DNA of 55,476 nucleotides, taken from NCBI GenBank assembly GCA_049609325.1, contig JBMYYK010000012.1:1-55476 (forward strand), read 5' to 3'. The stretch's first letter is position 1. Every line of letters begins with the position of its first letter. This DNA comes from GCA-2733415 sp049609325. GTDB lineage: Bacteria > Bacteroidota > Bacteroidia > Flavobacteriales > Flavobacteriaceae. Position numbers and translations under genes: made by a program. Positions 33,957 to 43,534 of this stretch are shown one piece after another. The notes under the pieces are model-generated. The model did not search any database and was not told the origin of the DNA. It saw only the letters and a program-made list of their open reading frames with translations.

Positions 33957-35298
33957 TATTACAACCGTTTTATTAGCATTTACGGTTGTAGTTTCAGCAC
34001 AAAATGAAAAAAGAAAAATTGATGGTGTTTCTGCTGTGGTTGGTGATTACATCGTTTTAGATTCTGATGTAGATAAGATGTTTATTGAGTTAAAAAGTCA
34101 AGGCGTGTCTACAGCAGACTTTACCAGATGTAATGTTATGGGAAAGTTGTTAGAAGATAAATTGTATGCCCATCATGCCATACAAGATAGTATTGTTGTG
34201 TCTAACGATGAAGTAGAAAGTACCGTAAATCAGCAAATAGATTATATGAAATCTCAGGTAGGTGGTGATATGAAAAAAGTACTTGAGTTTTATAAAAAAG
34301 ATGATGAGGTTGCCTTTAGAAAAGAATTGTTTGACTTGATTAAAACAAATAAATTAGCTAGTCAAATGACTAGAAAAATTGTTGAAGATGTAGAAATAAG
34401 TCCAGAAGAAGTCTATACGTTTTTTAATAAAATACCAGAAAATGACCGCCCTACTTTTGGAGCAGAGTTAAAAGTCTCTCAAATTATATTAAAACCAAAA
34501 ACACCACAATCAGAAATTGATAAAGTTGTTGACAGGCTAAAGCAATATAAAGCGGATGTTGTTGAAAATGGTGCTAGCTTTGCATCTAAAGCAGTACTCT
34601 ACTCTAAAGACGAACCTTCACGTTCAACAGGAGGTAAGTATACACTTCATCGTAAAAAACCAAGAATGGTTAAAGAGTTTAGAGAAGCAGCTTTCAGTTT
34701 GGAAGAAGGCGAAATTTCAGAGCCTTTTGAAACCGAGTTTGGATACCATATTTTAATGGTTGATCAAATTAGAGGACAAGAAGTAGATGTAAGGCACATT
34801 TTATTAATGCCAGAAGTGTCTAATGAAAACTTAGAAGAAGCTAAAATGTTAGCTGATACATTAAGAACAAGAATTCTTGACAAAGAAATTGCTTTTGAAA
34901 AGGCAGCTCTTGAATTTTCCGATGAAAAAGAAACAAAATTTGATGGGGGGAAATTAAGAAACCCAGAAACGTTTGATCATACTTTTGAGTTAACTAAAAT
35001 GGATCCTACTTTATATTCACAAGTAATTAATTTAGAAGAAGGTGTAGTGTCAAACCCAATTTTAGAATATGACCGTACAGGTAAAGCGTTTTACAAGCTT
35101 ATAATGGTTACAGATAAAAAAGAGGAGCATGTTGCTGAGTATGGTAAAGATTTTTTAAAAATTAAAGAATTAGCCTTAAAAGAAAAACAGATTGAAACTA
35201 TTGCTAAGTGGCAAGAGGAAAAAATTAAAGACACGTATATTAAAATAACAGGAGAGTATAGAGATTGTGAATATACGAATAACTGGTTAAAGAAATAA
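33919..35298 (+). CDS. surA: SurA-like periplasmic chaperone/peptidyl-prolyl isomerase
   Basis: 459 residues from ATG 33919, which gives a clean signal peptide (MQYKIKNLKFTIN then VLLAFTVVVSAQ); ATG 33907 is possible and TTG 33904 less so. It overlaps the preceding gene by 38 bp in another frame. The mature start IDGVSAVVGDYIVLDSDV is the SurA N-terminal domain. Parvulin domain 1 (~170-275) shows VSQIILKPKTP, STGGKYTLHRKKP and FGYHILMVDQI; domain 2 (~280-385) shows VRHILLMPEVS, ALEFSDEKETKFDGGKL. SurA escorts beta-barrel proteins to the BAM complex. The heavy load of secreted and barrel proteins encoded nearby fits but is not evidence of a specific link. Confidence 0.9.
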   Translation: MQYKIKNLKFTINITTVLLAFTVVVSAQNEKRKIDGVSAVVGDYIVLDSDVDKMFIELKSQGVSTADFTRCNVMGKLLEDKLYAHHAIQDSIVVSNDEVESTVNQQIDYMKSQVGGDMKKVLEFYKKDDEVAFRKELFDLIKTNKLASQMTRKIVEDVEISPEEVYTFFNKIPENDRPTFGAELKVSQIILKPKTPQSEIDKVVDRLKQYKADVVENGASFASKAVLYSKDEPSRSTGGKYTLHRKKPRMVKEFREAAFSLEEGEISEPFETEFGYHILMVDQIRGQEVDVRHILLMPEVSNENLEEAKMLADTLRTRILDKEIAFEKAALEFSDEKETKFDGGKLRNPETFDHTFELTKMDPTLYSQVINLEEGVVSNPILEYDRTGKAFYKLIMVTDKKEEHVAEYGKDFLKIKELALKEKQIETIAKWQEEKIKDTYIKITGEYRDCEYTNNWLKK

Positions 35299-35317
35299 AA
35301 ACAGAAAACTCATGCAT

Positions 35318-35351
35318 AAAAAAACCTTTGATTAATTTCAAAGGTTTTTTT
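35318..35351 (+). terminator. Terminator of the chaperone operon
   Basis: A 14-bp stem (AAAAAAACCTTTGA paired with TCAAAGGTTTTTTT, 6-nt loop) ends in a T run 20 bp after the surA-like stop. Confidence 0.92.
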
Positions 35352-35389
35352 GTGCAGATTTATTACTTTAGTCATGTAAATTATAAACT

Positions 35390-36343
35390 ATGTCAGACGT
35401 TACAGCAATTGAACAACTCGTTACAAAGCACAAATTATTAAAACAAGAAATAGCTAAAGTTATTGTTGGTCAAAACTCTGTAATTGATGAACTCTTATTG
35501 GCTGTTTTCTCAGGAGGACATGTATTGTTAGTTGGGGTGCCTGGTTTAGCAAAAACATTGATGGTTAATACACTGGCTAAAGTAATGGGATTAGAGTTTA
35601 AGCGTATACAGTTTACGCCAGATTTAATGCCTTCTGATATTTTGGGTAGTGAAATATTAGACCACAATAGAGAGTTTAAGTTTGTAAAAGGTCCTGTGTT
35701 TGGAAATATCATTTTAGCAGATGAGATTAATAGAACACCACCAAAAACCCAAGCTGCTTTATTAGAGGCCATGCAGGAAAAATCTGTTACTGTTGCAGGT
35801 AATCATTATAAATTAGATTTACCATACTTTGTTTTAGCAACACAAAACCCTATTGAGCAAGAAGGAACTTATCCTTTGCCAGAAGCGCAATTGGACCGAT
35901 TTATGTTTGCAGTAGAATTAACGTACCCTTCATTTGAAGAAGAAGTCAATGTTGTTAAAAATACCACAACAGATGTTACAGCACAAATTGATACCTTATT
36001 ATCTGCGGAAGAAATTTTAGCTTATCAGCAATTAATAAGACGTATACCGGTAGCAGATAATGTTATTGAATATGCTGTGAAATTAGTGAGTAAAACACGT
36101 CCAAACACATCGGTAACTCCAAATGAAGTTAACAAATACATTGATTGGGGAGCTGGGCCAAGAGCCTCACAAAATTTAATTCTAGCTGCAAAAGCACATG
36201 CTGCAATTAGAGGGAAATTTTCACCAGATATAGAAAATGTTCAAGCTGTAGCTACTAGTGTTTTAAAGCACAGAATTATAAAAAATTATAAGGCTGAAGC
36301 TGAAGGGATTACCAAAGAACACATTATTGTAAATTTATTTTAA
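35390..36343 (+). CDS. MoxR-family AAA+ ATPase
   Basis: 317 residues, cytoplasmic. Walker A is GVPGLAKT (~49-56), Walker B is ILADEINRTPPKTQAALLEAMQE (core ADEIN), sensor 1 lies near LATQNPIEQEGTYPLPEAQLDRF in two parts, and the C-terminal lid is present, all as in the MoxR (AAA_3) family. MoxR proteins are chaperone-like ATPases that usually act with a DUF58/VWA protein encoded next door; here no such gene follows, and an acyltransferase comes next after 22 bp. TACTTTAG at 35364-35371 could be its -7 element. Confidence 0.95.
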   Translation: MSDVTAIEQLVTKHKLLKQEIAKVIVGQNSVIDELLLAVFSGGHVLLVGVPGLAKTLMVNTLAKVMGLEFKRIQFTPDLMPSDILGSEILDHNREFKFVKGPVFGNIILADEINRTPPKTQAALLEAMQEKSVTVAGNHYKLDLPYFVLATQNPIEQEGTYPLPEAQLDRFMFAVELTYPSFEEEVNVVKNTTTDVTAQIDTLLSAEEILAYQQLIRRIPVADNVIEYAVKLVSKTRPNTSVTPNEVNKYIDWGAGPRASQNLILAAKAHAAIRGKFSPDIENVQAVATSVLKHRIIKNYKAEAEGITKEHIIVNLF

Positions 36344-36365
36344 AACAACTTTTGAGGTTTAGCTT

Positions 36366-37490
36366 ATGGAATCGTTAAAAAGTAAGCGAATTTTTGGGCT
36401 AGATTTACTAAGAACTCTTGCGATAACACTTGTTGTATTATCACACACCACATATTTATTATACCCGCATTCTAATAATACCATTGTTACACTAATACGT
36501 TTATTAGGGGCGATAGGTGTAGATTTATTTTTTGTGCTTAGCGGATATTTAATTGGAGGGATTTTACTAAAAGTTATATTAAATAATAAATGCCATTTTT
36601 CAGATTTATTACTGTTTTGGAAACGCCGCTGGTTAAGAACAGTACCAAATTACATGCTAATTCTTGTGTGTAATATTATCCTTTGTTTGAGCTTCAATCA
36701 GGAGTTGCCAAGTAATATTGTTAGCTATGTCGTATTTCTTCAAAACTTTACAACTAGTCATCCTGATTTTTTTACTGAAGCTTGGAGTTTGTCTATTGAA
36801 GAGTATGCATATATCTTTTTGCCTTTAGCACTTTATCTAAGTTTTGTATTGCTCAAATCTGTAGATAAAAAGAGATTGTTTTTTTTGGTAACATTATTAA
36901 GTATAATCGTGTTGTTTGGTGTTAAAATTAATTATTATATTAATACTGATGTTGCCTCGTATAAAGAGTGGAGTTCTGGTTTTAGAAAAATAGTTGTTTA
37001 CAGGTTAGATGCTATTTATATGGGCTTTTTGTTGGTGTATATGGTTAAATGTAAACGCTGTTTTTTTGATAACTATAAAAAGTTATTAGCGGTATTAGCC
37101 TTATGTGTGTTTACTGGGATTCATGCAGTGATATATTGTTGTAATCTCTTACCTCAAACACATTTGTACTTTTATACATTTATATATTTGAGTACGGTCA
37201 GTTTGTGTATAGCAATGATGATTCCATATGTTTCTAGTATTAATTATAGTGGTTTTGGAAAACCTCTGATAGAATATATTAGTAAAATATCATACTCAAT
37301 ATACTTGGTAAACTATTCAATAGTATTGCTGAGTATAAAACATTTTATCGATGTTGACACACTAGATTTGCCATATAGAATAATAACTGTGATGGTATTT
37401 TTAATGTTAACATTGTTATTGTCGGTAGTAATTTATACGTTTTATGAACGACCTATATTAAAGTTTAGAGACCAAAAATATAAGATGTAA
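36366..37490 (+). CDS. Membrane acyltransferase 3 family (OafA/YrhL-like)
   Basis: 374 residues with about ten predicted membrane helices. The N-terminus FGLDLLRTLAITLVVLSH carries the Arg and His of the acyltransferase-3 active region, followed by GVDLFFVLSGYLIGG and, in the first third, EAWSLSIEEYAYIFLP, all family signatures. These integral inner-membrane proteins transfer acetyl or other acyl groups to sugars of lipopolysaccharide, capsule or other exported glycans. No glycan cluster surrounds it; the nearest glycosyltransferase is at 40720 on the other strand. It begins 22 bp after moxR, so the two may be co-transcribed, but a functional link is doubtful. Confidence 0.92.
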   Translation: MESLKSKRIFGLDLLRTLAITLVVLSHTTYLLYPHSNNTIVTLIRLLGAIGVDLFFVLSGYLIGGILLKVILNNKCHFSDLLLFWKRRWLRTVPNYMLILVCNIILCLSFNQELPSNIVSYVVFLQNFTTSHPDFFTEAWSLSIEEYAYIFLPLALYLSFVLLKSVDKKRLFFLVTLLSIIVLFGVKINYYINTDVASYKEWSSGFRKIVVYRLDAIYMGFLLVYMVKCKRCFFDNYKKLLAVLALCVFTGIHAVIYCCNLLPQTHLYFYTFIYLSTVSLCIAMMIPYVSSINYSGFGKPLIEYISKISYSIYLVNYSIVLLSIKHFIDVDTLDLPYRIITVMVFLMLTLLLSVVIYTFYERPILKFRDQKYKM

Positions 37491-37809
37491 TAGATGAAGC
37501 TAAGAAAACCCTTCATTTGTAGATTAATGACTTGTTTGTGTAGAATATTACATTGTGGATAGTTCAATTTTTCAGGGCTGTTTTTTACGATTATATGAAA
37601 ATTATAAAATAATTTTAAGTACTTAATAAAAATACTTAATCAAATAGCTTTAATTGCTGAATATCTTCTAATTACCCTTGCTTTTTTGTAACTTCGCAAA
37701 ACTTGAAATTACACACAATTTAATAATTTAGATGTAAATGATGAGGTTTAAAAGAGAGGTGAGTCACTTATAAAAACCTACTAGACATTTGCTATTAAAA
37801 ATAAAACTT
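37491..37809. other. Intergenic region upstream of acnB
   Basis: 319 bp without a gene. TAACTTCG at 37689-37696 is a plausible variant of the -7 element for acnB, which would have a leader of about 105 nt. No suitably spaced TTG and no strong terminator for the acyltransferase gene were found. Confidence 0.6.
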
Positions 37810-40587
37810 ATGAGTTTATACAAGAATTACATTAAGGAAATAGAAGAGAGAAAGGGAAAAGGATTGCATCCTAAACCAATTGATGGAAGTGACTTATTAA
37901 GCGAAATTATTTCGCAAATAAAAGACACGAATAACCCAGAGAGACAACAGTCTTTAGATTTCTTTATTTATAATGTGTTGCCAGGTACTACTAGTGCGGC
38001 AGGGGTTAAGGCTCAATTTTTAAAAGAAATTATTTTAGGAGAAACTCAAGTAGAAGAAATTTTATCAACTTTTGCATTTGAGCAATTATCACATATGAAA
38101 GGTGGACCTTCAGTGAAAGTTTTAATCGACTTAGCTTTAGGTAGAGATGCTTCAATAGCTGAAGAAGCTGCTAAAGTTTTAAAAACTCAAGTATTTCTTT
38201 ATGAAGCCGATACTGAGCGTTTAGAAAACGCTATGAAATCTGGTAATGCCATTGCAAAAGGAATTATTGAAAGTTATGCACAAGCCGAGTTTTTTACAAA
38301 ATTACCAGAGGTTGAAGAAAAAATTGATGTAGTAACTTATGTAGCTGGAGTAGGAGATATTTCAACTGACTTATTATCTCCAGGAGCAGATGCACACTCG
38401 CGTTCAGATAGAGAGTTACACGGACAATGTATTTTCGAGCATAATAAAGATATGCAACAAGAAGTGTTGGCATTAAAAGAGCAACACCCAGATAAGCGTG
38501 TCATGTTAATTGCTGAAAAAGGTACTATGGGAGTTGGGTCTTCTCGTATGTCAGGTGTAAACAATGTAGCATTATGGACAGGAGTAAAATCAAGTCCGTA
38601 TGTGCCATTTATAAACATAGCTCCAGTAATTGCAGGAACTAATGGTATAGCACCAATATTTTTAACTACAGTAGGGGTTACAGGAGGTATTGGAATCGAT
38701 TTAAAAAACTGGGTAAAACAAAAAGATGAAAACGGTAACACTGTTGTAGATGCAGATGGTGAACCAGTTTTAAAACAAGAATATTCTGTAGATACTGGAA
38801 CGGTATTAACTATTAATACAAAAACTAAAAAATTATACAATGGCGATACAGAATTAAAAGATATTTCGGCAGCATTAACTCCTCAAAAAATGGAGTTCAT
38901 TAAAGCAGGAGGGTCTTACGCGGTTGTTTTTGGTAAAAAATTACAAACATTTGCTTGTAAAGCGTTAGGGATTGATGTGCCTCAAGTATATGCACCTTCA
39001 AAAGAAATTTCTATAGAAGGGCAAGGATTAACTGCTGTAGAGAAAATATTTAATAAAAACGCAGTAGGAAACACGCCAGGAAAAACATTACATGCAGGAT
39101 CTAATACACGTGTAGAGGTAAACATTGTAGGGTCTCAGGATACTACAGGATTAATGACTTCGCAAGAATTAGAAATGATGGCGGCCACTATTGTATCTCC
39201 AATTGTAGATGCAGGATACCAATCAGGATGTCATACCGCTTCTGTTTGGGATGATAAATCGAAAGCTAACATACCTAGATTAATGAAGTTTATGAACGAC
39301 TTCGGGTTAATTACAGGGCGTGATCCAAAAGGACAATATCATGCGATGACCGATGTAATTCATAAAGTATTAAATGATATTACGGTTGATGATTGGGATA
39401 TTATTATCGGAGGAGATTCGCACACACGTATGTCTAAAGGAGTCGCTTTTGGAGCCGATTCGGGTACCGTAGCACTAGCATTAGCAACTGGTGAAGCGAC
39501 TATGCCAATTCCAGAGTCTGTAAAAGTTACCTTTAAAGGAAACATGCGTAGTTTTATGGATTTCCGTGATGTTGTACACGCAACACAACAACAAATGTTA
39601 AAGCAGTTTGATGGTGAAAATGTATTCCAAGGAAGAATTATTGAAGTTCATATTGGTACATTAACATCAGATCAAGCCTTTACGTTTACTGACTGGACAG
39701 CAGAAATGAAAGCAAAAGCATCAATCTGTATTTCAGAAGAAGAAACATTAATTGAATCGTTAGAAATTGCTAGAGATCGTATCCAGATTATGATTGATAA
39801 AGGCATGGATAACGAAAAACAAATGTTACAAGGTTTAGTTGATAAAGCCAATAACAGAATACAAGAGTTAAAAACAGGAACTAAACCAGCATTAAAACCA
39901 GATGCTGACGCTAAATATTACGCAGAAGTTGTTATTGATTTAGATGAGATTGCTGAGCCAATGATTGCTGACCCAGATGTAAATAATGATGATGTGTCTA
40001 AACGTTATACACACGATACCATTCGTCCGTTATCTTTTTACGGCGGAACTAAAAAAGTAGATTTAGGGTTTGTAGGATCATGTATGGTGCATAAAGGTGA
40101 TATGAAAATCTTAGCTCAAATGTTAAAGAATATTGAAGCACAACACGGTAAAGTAGAATTTAAAGCACCTTTAGTAGTAGCGCCACCAACATACAATATT
40201 GTTGATGAATTAAAAGCAGAAGGCGATTGGGAAGTATTACAAAAGTATTCAGGATTTGAATTTAATGATGATGATCCAAAAGGGTTAGCACGTACTAAGT
40301 ATGAAAACATGTTGTATTTAGAGCGCCCAGGGTGTAACTTATGTATGGGGAACCAAGAAAAAGCAGAACCAGGAGATACGGTTATGGCAACTTCAACACG
40401 TTTATTCCAAGGTAGAGTTGTTAAAGATTCTGGAGAGAAAAAAGGAGAATCATTATTATCATCAACACCAGTTGTTGTGTTATCTACAATTTTAGGACGC
40501 ACTCCTACGATGGCAGAATATGAAGCTGCTGTAGATGGTATTGTGTTAACTAAATTCAAGCCTTCTCAAAAGAAATTGGTAATGTAA
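37810..40587 (+). CDS. acnB: Aconitate hydratase B (bifunctional aconitase / 2-methylisocitrate dehydratase)
   Basis: 925 residues from ATG 37810 (MSLYKNYIKEIEERKGKG); a TTG 21 bp earlier is less likely. Interconverts citrate and isocitrate in the TCA cycle. The N-terminal HEAT-like domain (~1-155) with LPGTTSAAGVKAQFL is specific to the AcnB class. The cluster-binding cysteines are in SGCHTASVW and in GCNLCMGNQ, and GGDSHTRMSKG is a substrate-site signature. It is about 60 residues longer than E. coli AcnB (865), with part of the excess perhaps in a region near 300-345 (KQKDENGNTVVDADGEP). Monocistronic, with a strong terminator. Confidence 0.96.
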   Translation: MSLYKNYIKEIEERKGKGLHPKPIDGSDLLSEIISQIKDTNNPERQQSLDFFIYNVLPGTTSAAGVKAQFLKEIILGETQVEEILSTFAFEQLSHMKGGPSVKVLIDLALGRDASIAEEAAKVLKTQVFLYEADTERLENAMKSGNAIAKGIIESYAQAEFFTKLPEVEEKIDVVTYVAGVGDISTDLLSPGADAHSRSDRELHGQCIFEHNKDMQQEVLALKEQHPDKRVMLIAEKGTMGVGSSRMSGVNNVALWTGVKSSPYVPFINIAPVIAGTNGIAPIFLTTVGVTGGIGIDLKNWVKQKDENGNTVVDADGEPVLKQEYSVDTGTVLTINTKTKKLYNGDTELKDISAALTPQKMEFIKAGGSYAVVFGKKLQTFACKALGIDVPQVYAPSKEISIEGQGLTAVEKIFNKNAVGNTPGKTLHAGSNTRVEVNIVGSQDTTGLMTSQELEMMAATIVSPIVDAGYQSGCHTASVWDDKSKANIPRLMKFMNDFGLITGRDPKGQYHAMTDVIHKVLNDITVDDWDIIIGGDSHTRMSKGVAFGADSGTVALALATGEATMPIPESVKVTFKGNMRSFMDFRDVVHATQQQMLKQFDGENVFQGRIIEVHIGTLTSDQAFTFTDWTAEMKAKASICISEEETLIESLEIARDRIQIMIDKGMDNEKQMLQGLVDKANNRIQELKTGTKPALKPDADAKYYAEVVIDLDEIAEPMIADPDVNNDDVSKRYTHDTIRPLSFYGGTKKVDLGFVGSCMVHKGDMKILAQMLKNIEAQHGKVEFKAPLVVAPPTYNIVDELKAEGDWEVLQKYSGFEFNDDDPKGLARTKYENMLYLERPGCNLCMGNQEKAEPGDTVMATSTRLFQGRVVKDSGEKKGESLLSSTPVVVLSTILGRTPTMAEYEAAVDGIVLTKFKPSQKKLVM

Positions 40588-40611
40588 TTATCATAAATAT
40601 ATAATTATATA

Positions 40612-40645
40612 AAAAAAGCCAGAGTTTTAAAATTCTGGCTTTTTT
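40612..40645 (+). terminator. acnB terminator
   Basis: A 12-bp stem with core AGCCAGA/TCTGGCT and a 10-nt loop is flanked by A and T runs 24 bp after the stop codon; it could also act on the minus strand for the convergent glycosyltransferase gene. Confidence 0.9.
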
Positions 40646-40719
40646 GTGTTTTATAGTGAAGTTATTGTTAAAAACAGATATGAATAAACAGAATTGTTTG
40701 GTGTAATGTATTGGTTGTA

Positions 40720-41712
40720 TTATAACCTAATGTATTGCTTTTTTCCTTTTACAAAATAATCCCAAACAATGCTTTTGGTAGCATAGTAATCTTGTTTTTT
40801 GGTATCAGAAGTTCTCTTTTTTAGCGTTTTTGACAAATTATTATAAAAACTAAAATGCGCTTTTATAATGGCTATGGTGTGTAAAGGTTTACCTTCAAAG
40901 AGATATTTTATACCAGCAATGCCGTCTAAACATAAACGAATGAAAACTAATCCAACTCCTTTATTTTTTGGTGTGTTTTTCACCAAGTTAAATAAAGAAT
41001 TTCTAAAGTTTAAAAAAGTTTTTTTAGGATTTTGAGTAGCTAATGTTGCACCTCCAACATGATACACGGTAGAGTTGCCTACATATTTTATGCTATAGCC
41101 TTTATTCTGAATGCGCCAACATAAATCTATTTCTTCTTGGTGAGCAAAGTAGTCTTCGTCAAATCCGTTTAAATCACGGTATATAGCGCTCTTAATAAAC
41201 AAACAAGCACCAGAAGCCCAAAAAATGTTTAAAGTATCGTTATACTGCTTTAAATCATGCTCTGTAGAGTTAAAGATACGACCTCTGCAATACGGATACC
41301 CATATTTGTCAACAAAACCGCCCCCAGCACCAGCATATTCAAACTTGGTTTTATCCTTGAAATCTAGAATTTTAGGTTGAATTGCAGCTATGTTTTCATC
41401 TTTTTGAAATTCAGAAATAATGGGTTTTAACCAATTTTCAGTCACTTCAATGTCTGAATTCAATAAGCAATAAATGTCAGCATTTATATGTTGTAAGGCG
41501 TCATTATACCCTTTTGCATATCCGCCATTACTTTTGTTTTTTATAATGGCAATGTTGGGGTAGTTTTCAGAGATGAACTTTATAGAGTTGTCTGTAGACG
41601 CATTATCAGCAATGTAAATAGTGGCTTCTTTTGAATATGAAACAACAGAAGGTAAAAACTGCTCTAAGAGCTGTTGTCCGTTCCAGTTTAAAATGACAAT
41701 TGCTAATTTCAT
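40720..41712 (-). CDS. Family 2 glycosyltransferase
   Basis: 330 residues from ATG 41712 (MKLAIVILNWNGQQLLEQF); the longer frame would run into yidD and has no family support. GT-A fold landmarks: VILNWNG, IADNASTDNS, NKSNGGYAKGYND, CLLNSDIEV (the metal/nucleotide DxD-like site) and the acidic EEIDLCWR region typical of rhamnosyl- and related transferases. A C-terminal ~80 residues include one hydrophobic amphipathic stretch, suggesting membrane association. Substrates unknown. It starts 28 bp after yidD on the same strand, an arrangement that may simply be chance. Confidence 0.92.
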   Translation of the reverse strand: MKLAIVILNWNGQQLLEQFLPSVVSYSKEATIYIADNASTDNSIKFISENYPNIAIIKNKSNGGYAKGYNDALQHINADIYCLLNSDIEVTENWLKPIISEFQKDENIAAIQPKILDFKDKTKFEYAGAGGGFVDKYGYPYCRGRIFNSTEHDLKQYNDTLNIFWASGACLFIKSAIYRDLNGFDEDYFAHQEEIDLCWRIQNKGYSIKYVGNSTVYHVGGATLATQNPKKTFLNFRNSLFNLVKNTPKNKGVGLVFIRLCLDGIAGIKYLFEGKPLHTIAIIKAHFSFYNNLSKTLKKRTSDTKKQDYYATKSIVWDYFVKGKKQYIRL

Positions 41713-41740
41713 ATGACGAATATAGTATAATTTATTCTCT

Positions 41741-41980
41741 CTATTTAGGCTTTTTTTCGGGAACTGGATCATATCCAGAACCGCCCCAAGGATGGCATCT
41801 GCCAATACGTTTAATAGCTAACCAACTGCCTTTTATTAATCCATGTGTGTGTAGGGCTTCTAAAGCATAACTTGAACAAGTAGGGGAGAACCGACATGCT
41901 GCAGGGGTGTATGGGGAGATGGCGATTTGGTAAAATCGTATTAAAAGTATAAGCGGATATGTGACAATTTTTTTGAGCAT
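41741..41980 (-). CDS. yidD: Membrane protein insertion efficiency factor YidD
   Basis: 79 residues matching the whole YidD family: IRFYQIAISPYTPAACRF, the cysteine-containing SPTCSSYALEAL, and GRCHPWGGSGYDPVP. A short N-terminal amphipathic helix attaches it to the inner membrane, where it assists YidC-dependent insertion. In many bacteria it sits with rnpA and yidC; here it is away from them, downstream of cysS after a terminator. Confidence 0.96.
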   Translation of the reverse strand: MLKKIVTYPLILLIRFYQIAISPYTPAACRFSPTCSSYALEALHTHGLIKGSWLAIKRIGRCHPWGGSGYDPVPEKKPK

Positions 41981-41986
41981 AAATAG

Positions 41987-42012
41987 AAAAGTCAGCCGTT
42001 AAGCTGACTTTT
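41987..42012 (-). terminator. cysS terminator
   Basis: A 10-bp stem (AAAAGTCAGC paired with GCTGACTTTT, loop CGTTAA) lies 5 bp beyond the cysS stop codon, with a T-run on the minus strand. Confidence 0.88.
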
Positions 42013-42017
42013 TAATA

Positions 42018-43493
42018 TTAATTTAAAGAATAGCTCGTGCCTTCTCGTCCGTCTTTTAGTTGTACACCTAGTTCAGATAACTCATCTCTAATTTGGTCAG
42101 AAAGGGCGTAGTCTTTATTGGCCTTTGCCTCAGCTCTTAATTTGATCAGCAATTCTATTGTACCTGATAATTTATCAGAATTATTATCAGATTCTGACTC
42201 ATTCATTAAACCTAAAATATCAAATGTAAAAGCGTTTAGGGTTGTTGTTAACAATGCCAAATCATCAGCAGTAATACTCGCTTTCTTGTCATTTATTTGA
42301 TTGATGTATTTTACGGCTTCAAATAAATGTGCAATTAAAATAGGTGTGTTAAAATCGTCATTCATGGCATCATAACATTTCTGTTGCCATGCGGCTACAT
42401 CAAATGTAGAGGTGTCATTAATGTTAATTTTACCTAACAAATTGATGGCTTCCATTAATCTGTTGTGTCCTTTTTCAGAGGCTAATAAGGCATCGTTAGA
42501 TAAGTCTAAAATGCTTGAATAATGTGCTTGCATGTTGAAAAAACGCGTTACACTTGGTGAAAATGCTTTGGATAAAATGGTGTTGTTCCCAGTGTAAATT
42601 TCTTGTGGCAACAAGTGATTTCCTGTGGATTTTGACATTTTTTTACCATTTAAATTTAGCATGTTTGTGTGCATCCAATAATTTACTGGTGCTTTATGAT
42701 TGCATGCTTCTGCTTGGGCAATTTCACATTCGTGGTGTGGGAATTTTAAGTCCATTCCACCACCATGTATGTCAAACTGGTCACCTAAATATTTTGTACT
42801 CATTACGGTACATTCTAAATGCCAACCAGGGAAGCCGACAGACCAAGGTGAATTCCAACGTTGGATATGTTCTGGTTCGGCACGTTTCCAGAGGGCAAAA
42901 TCTTGTGGATTTTTTTTATCTGATTGTCCGTCTAATGCTCTAGTATTTTCAATAGCATCTTCAATAACACGTTTTGACAAAATCCCGTAGTTTTTTGTTT
43001 CGTTATATTTTAGTACATCAAAATAAACCGAACCATTTGCTACGTAAGCTAAGCCGTTATCGATAATTTTTTGAATGGCTTCAATTTGCTCAACAATATG
43101 CCCTGTTGCAGTAGGTTCTACACTAGGTGGTAAGAAGTTATAGCGTCTTAATATTTCATGAAAATCAACAGTGTATTTCTGTACAATTTCCATTGGTTCT
43201 AGTTTTTCTAAACGCGCTTTTGTAGAAATTTTATCTTCTGTATTGTCATCAGTTAAATGTCCTGCATCGGTTATATTTCTTACATAACGTACTTTGTAAC
43301 CTAAGTGTAGCAGGTAACGGTAAATCATGTCAAAACTCATAAACGTTCTCACATTCCCTAAATGCACATTGCTATATACTGTTGGTCCACAAACATACAT
43401 ACCAACAAACCCGTCAGTGATAGGTTTAAAAAGTTCTTTTTTACCAGTTAAGGAATTTTGAATTTTGATCTGTTGATTGTGATATGTATTCAT
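42018..43493 (-). CDS. cysS: Cysteinyl-tRNA synthetase
   Basis: 491 residues, normal family length. Class I synthetase landmarks: the HIGH-equivalent HLGNVRTFMSFD with the zinc/cysteine ligand in YVCGPTVYSNV, further zinc ligands in WHLECTVMS and HHECEIAQAEA, KMSKSTGNHLL as the KMSKS loop, and a C-terminal DALR-type helical domain (MNDDFNTPILIAHLFEAV). Charges tRNA-Cys in the cytoplasm. It lies 41 bp downstream of folE on the same strand and probably shares its transcript. Confidence 0.97.
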   Translation of the reverse strand: MNTYHNQQIKIQNSLTGKKELFKPITDGFVGMYVCGPTVYSNVHLGNVRTFMSFDMIYRYLLHLGYKVRYVRNITDAGHLTDDNTEDKISTKARLEKLEPMEIVQKYTVDFHEILRRYNFLPPSVEPTATGHIVEQIEAIQKIIDNGLAYVANGSVYFDVLKYNETKNYGILSKRVIEDAIENTRALDGQSDKKNPQDFALWKRAEPEHIQRWNSPWSVGFPGWHLECTVMSTKYLGDQFDIHGGGMDLKFPHHECEIAQAEACNHKAPVNYWMHTNMLNLNGKKMSKSTGNHLLPQEIYTGNNTILSKAFSPSVTRFFNMQAHYSSILDLSNDALLASEKGHNRLMEAINLLGKININDTSTFDVAAWQQKCYDAMNDDFNTPILIAHLFEAVKYINQINDKKASITADDLALLTTTLNAFTFDILGLMNESESDNNSDKLSGTIELLIKLRAEAKANKDYALSDQIRDELSELGVQLKDGREGTSYSLN

Positions 43494-43534
43494 GGTTTTA
43501 AGTATTACCTACTTATGTAAATTACTCAGTTATG

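Noticed and set aside
38337..38840. 167-codon minus-strand frame
   Set aside because: Opposite acnB; low-complexity translation without family features.
41713..41805. Longer glycosyltransferase start at 41805, overlapping yidD
   Set aside because: The extension reads through yidD in another frame and precedes the conserved MKLAIVILNWNG start at 41712.
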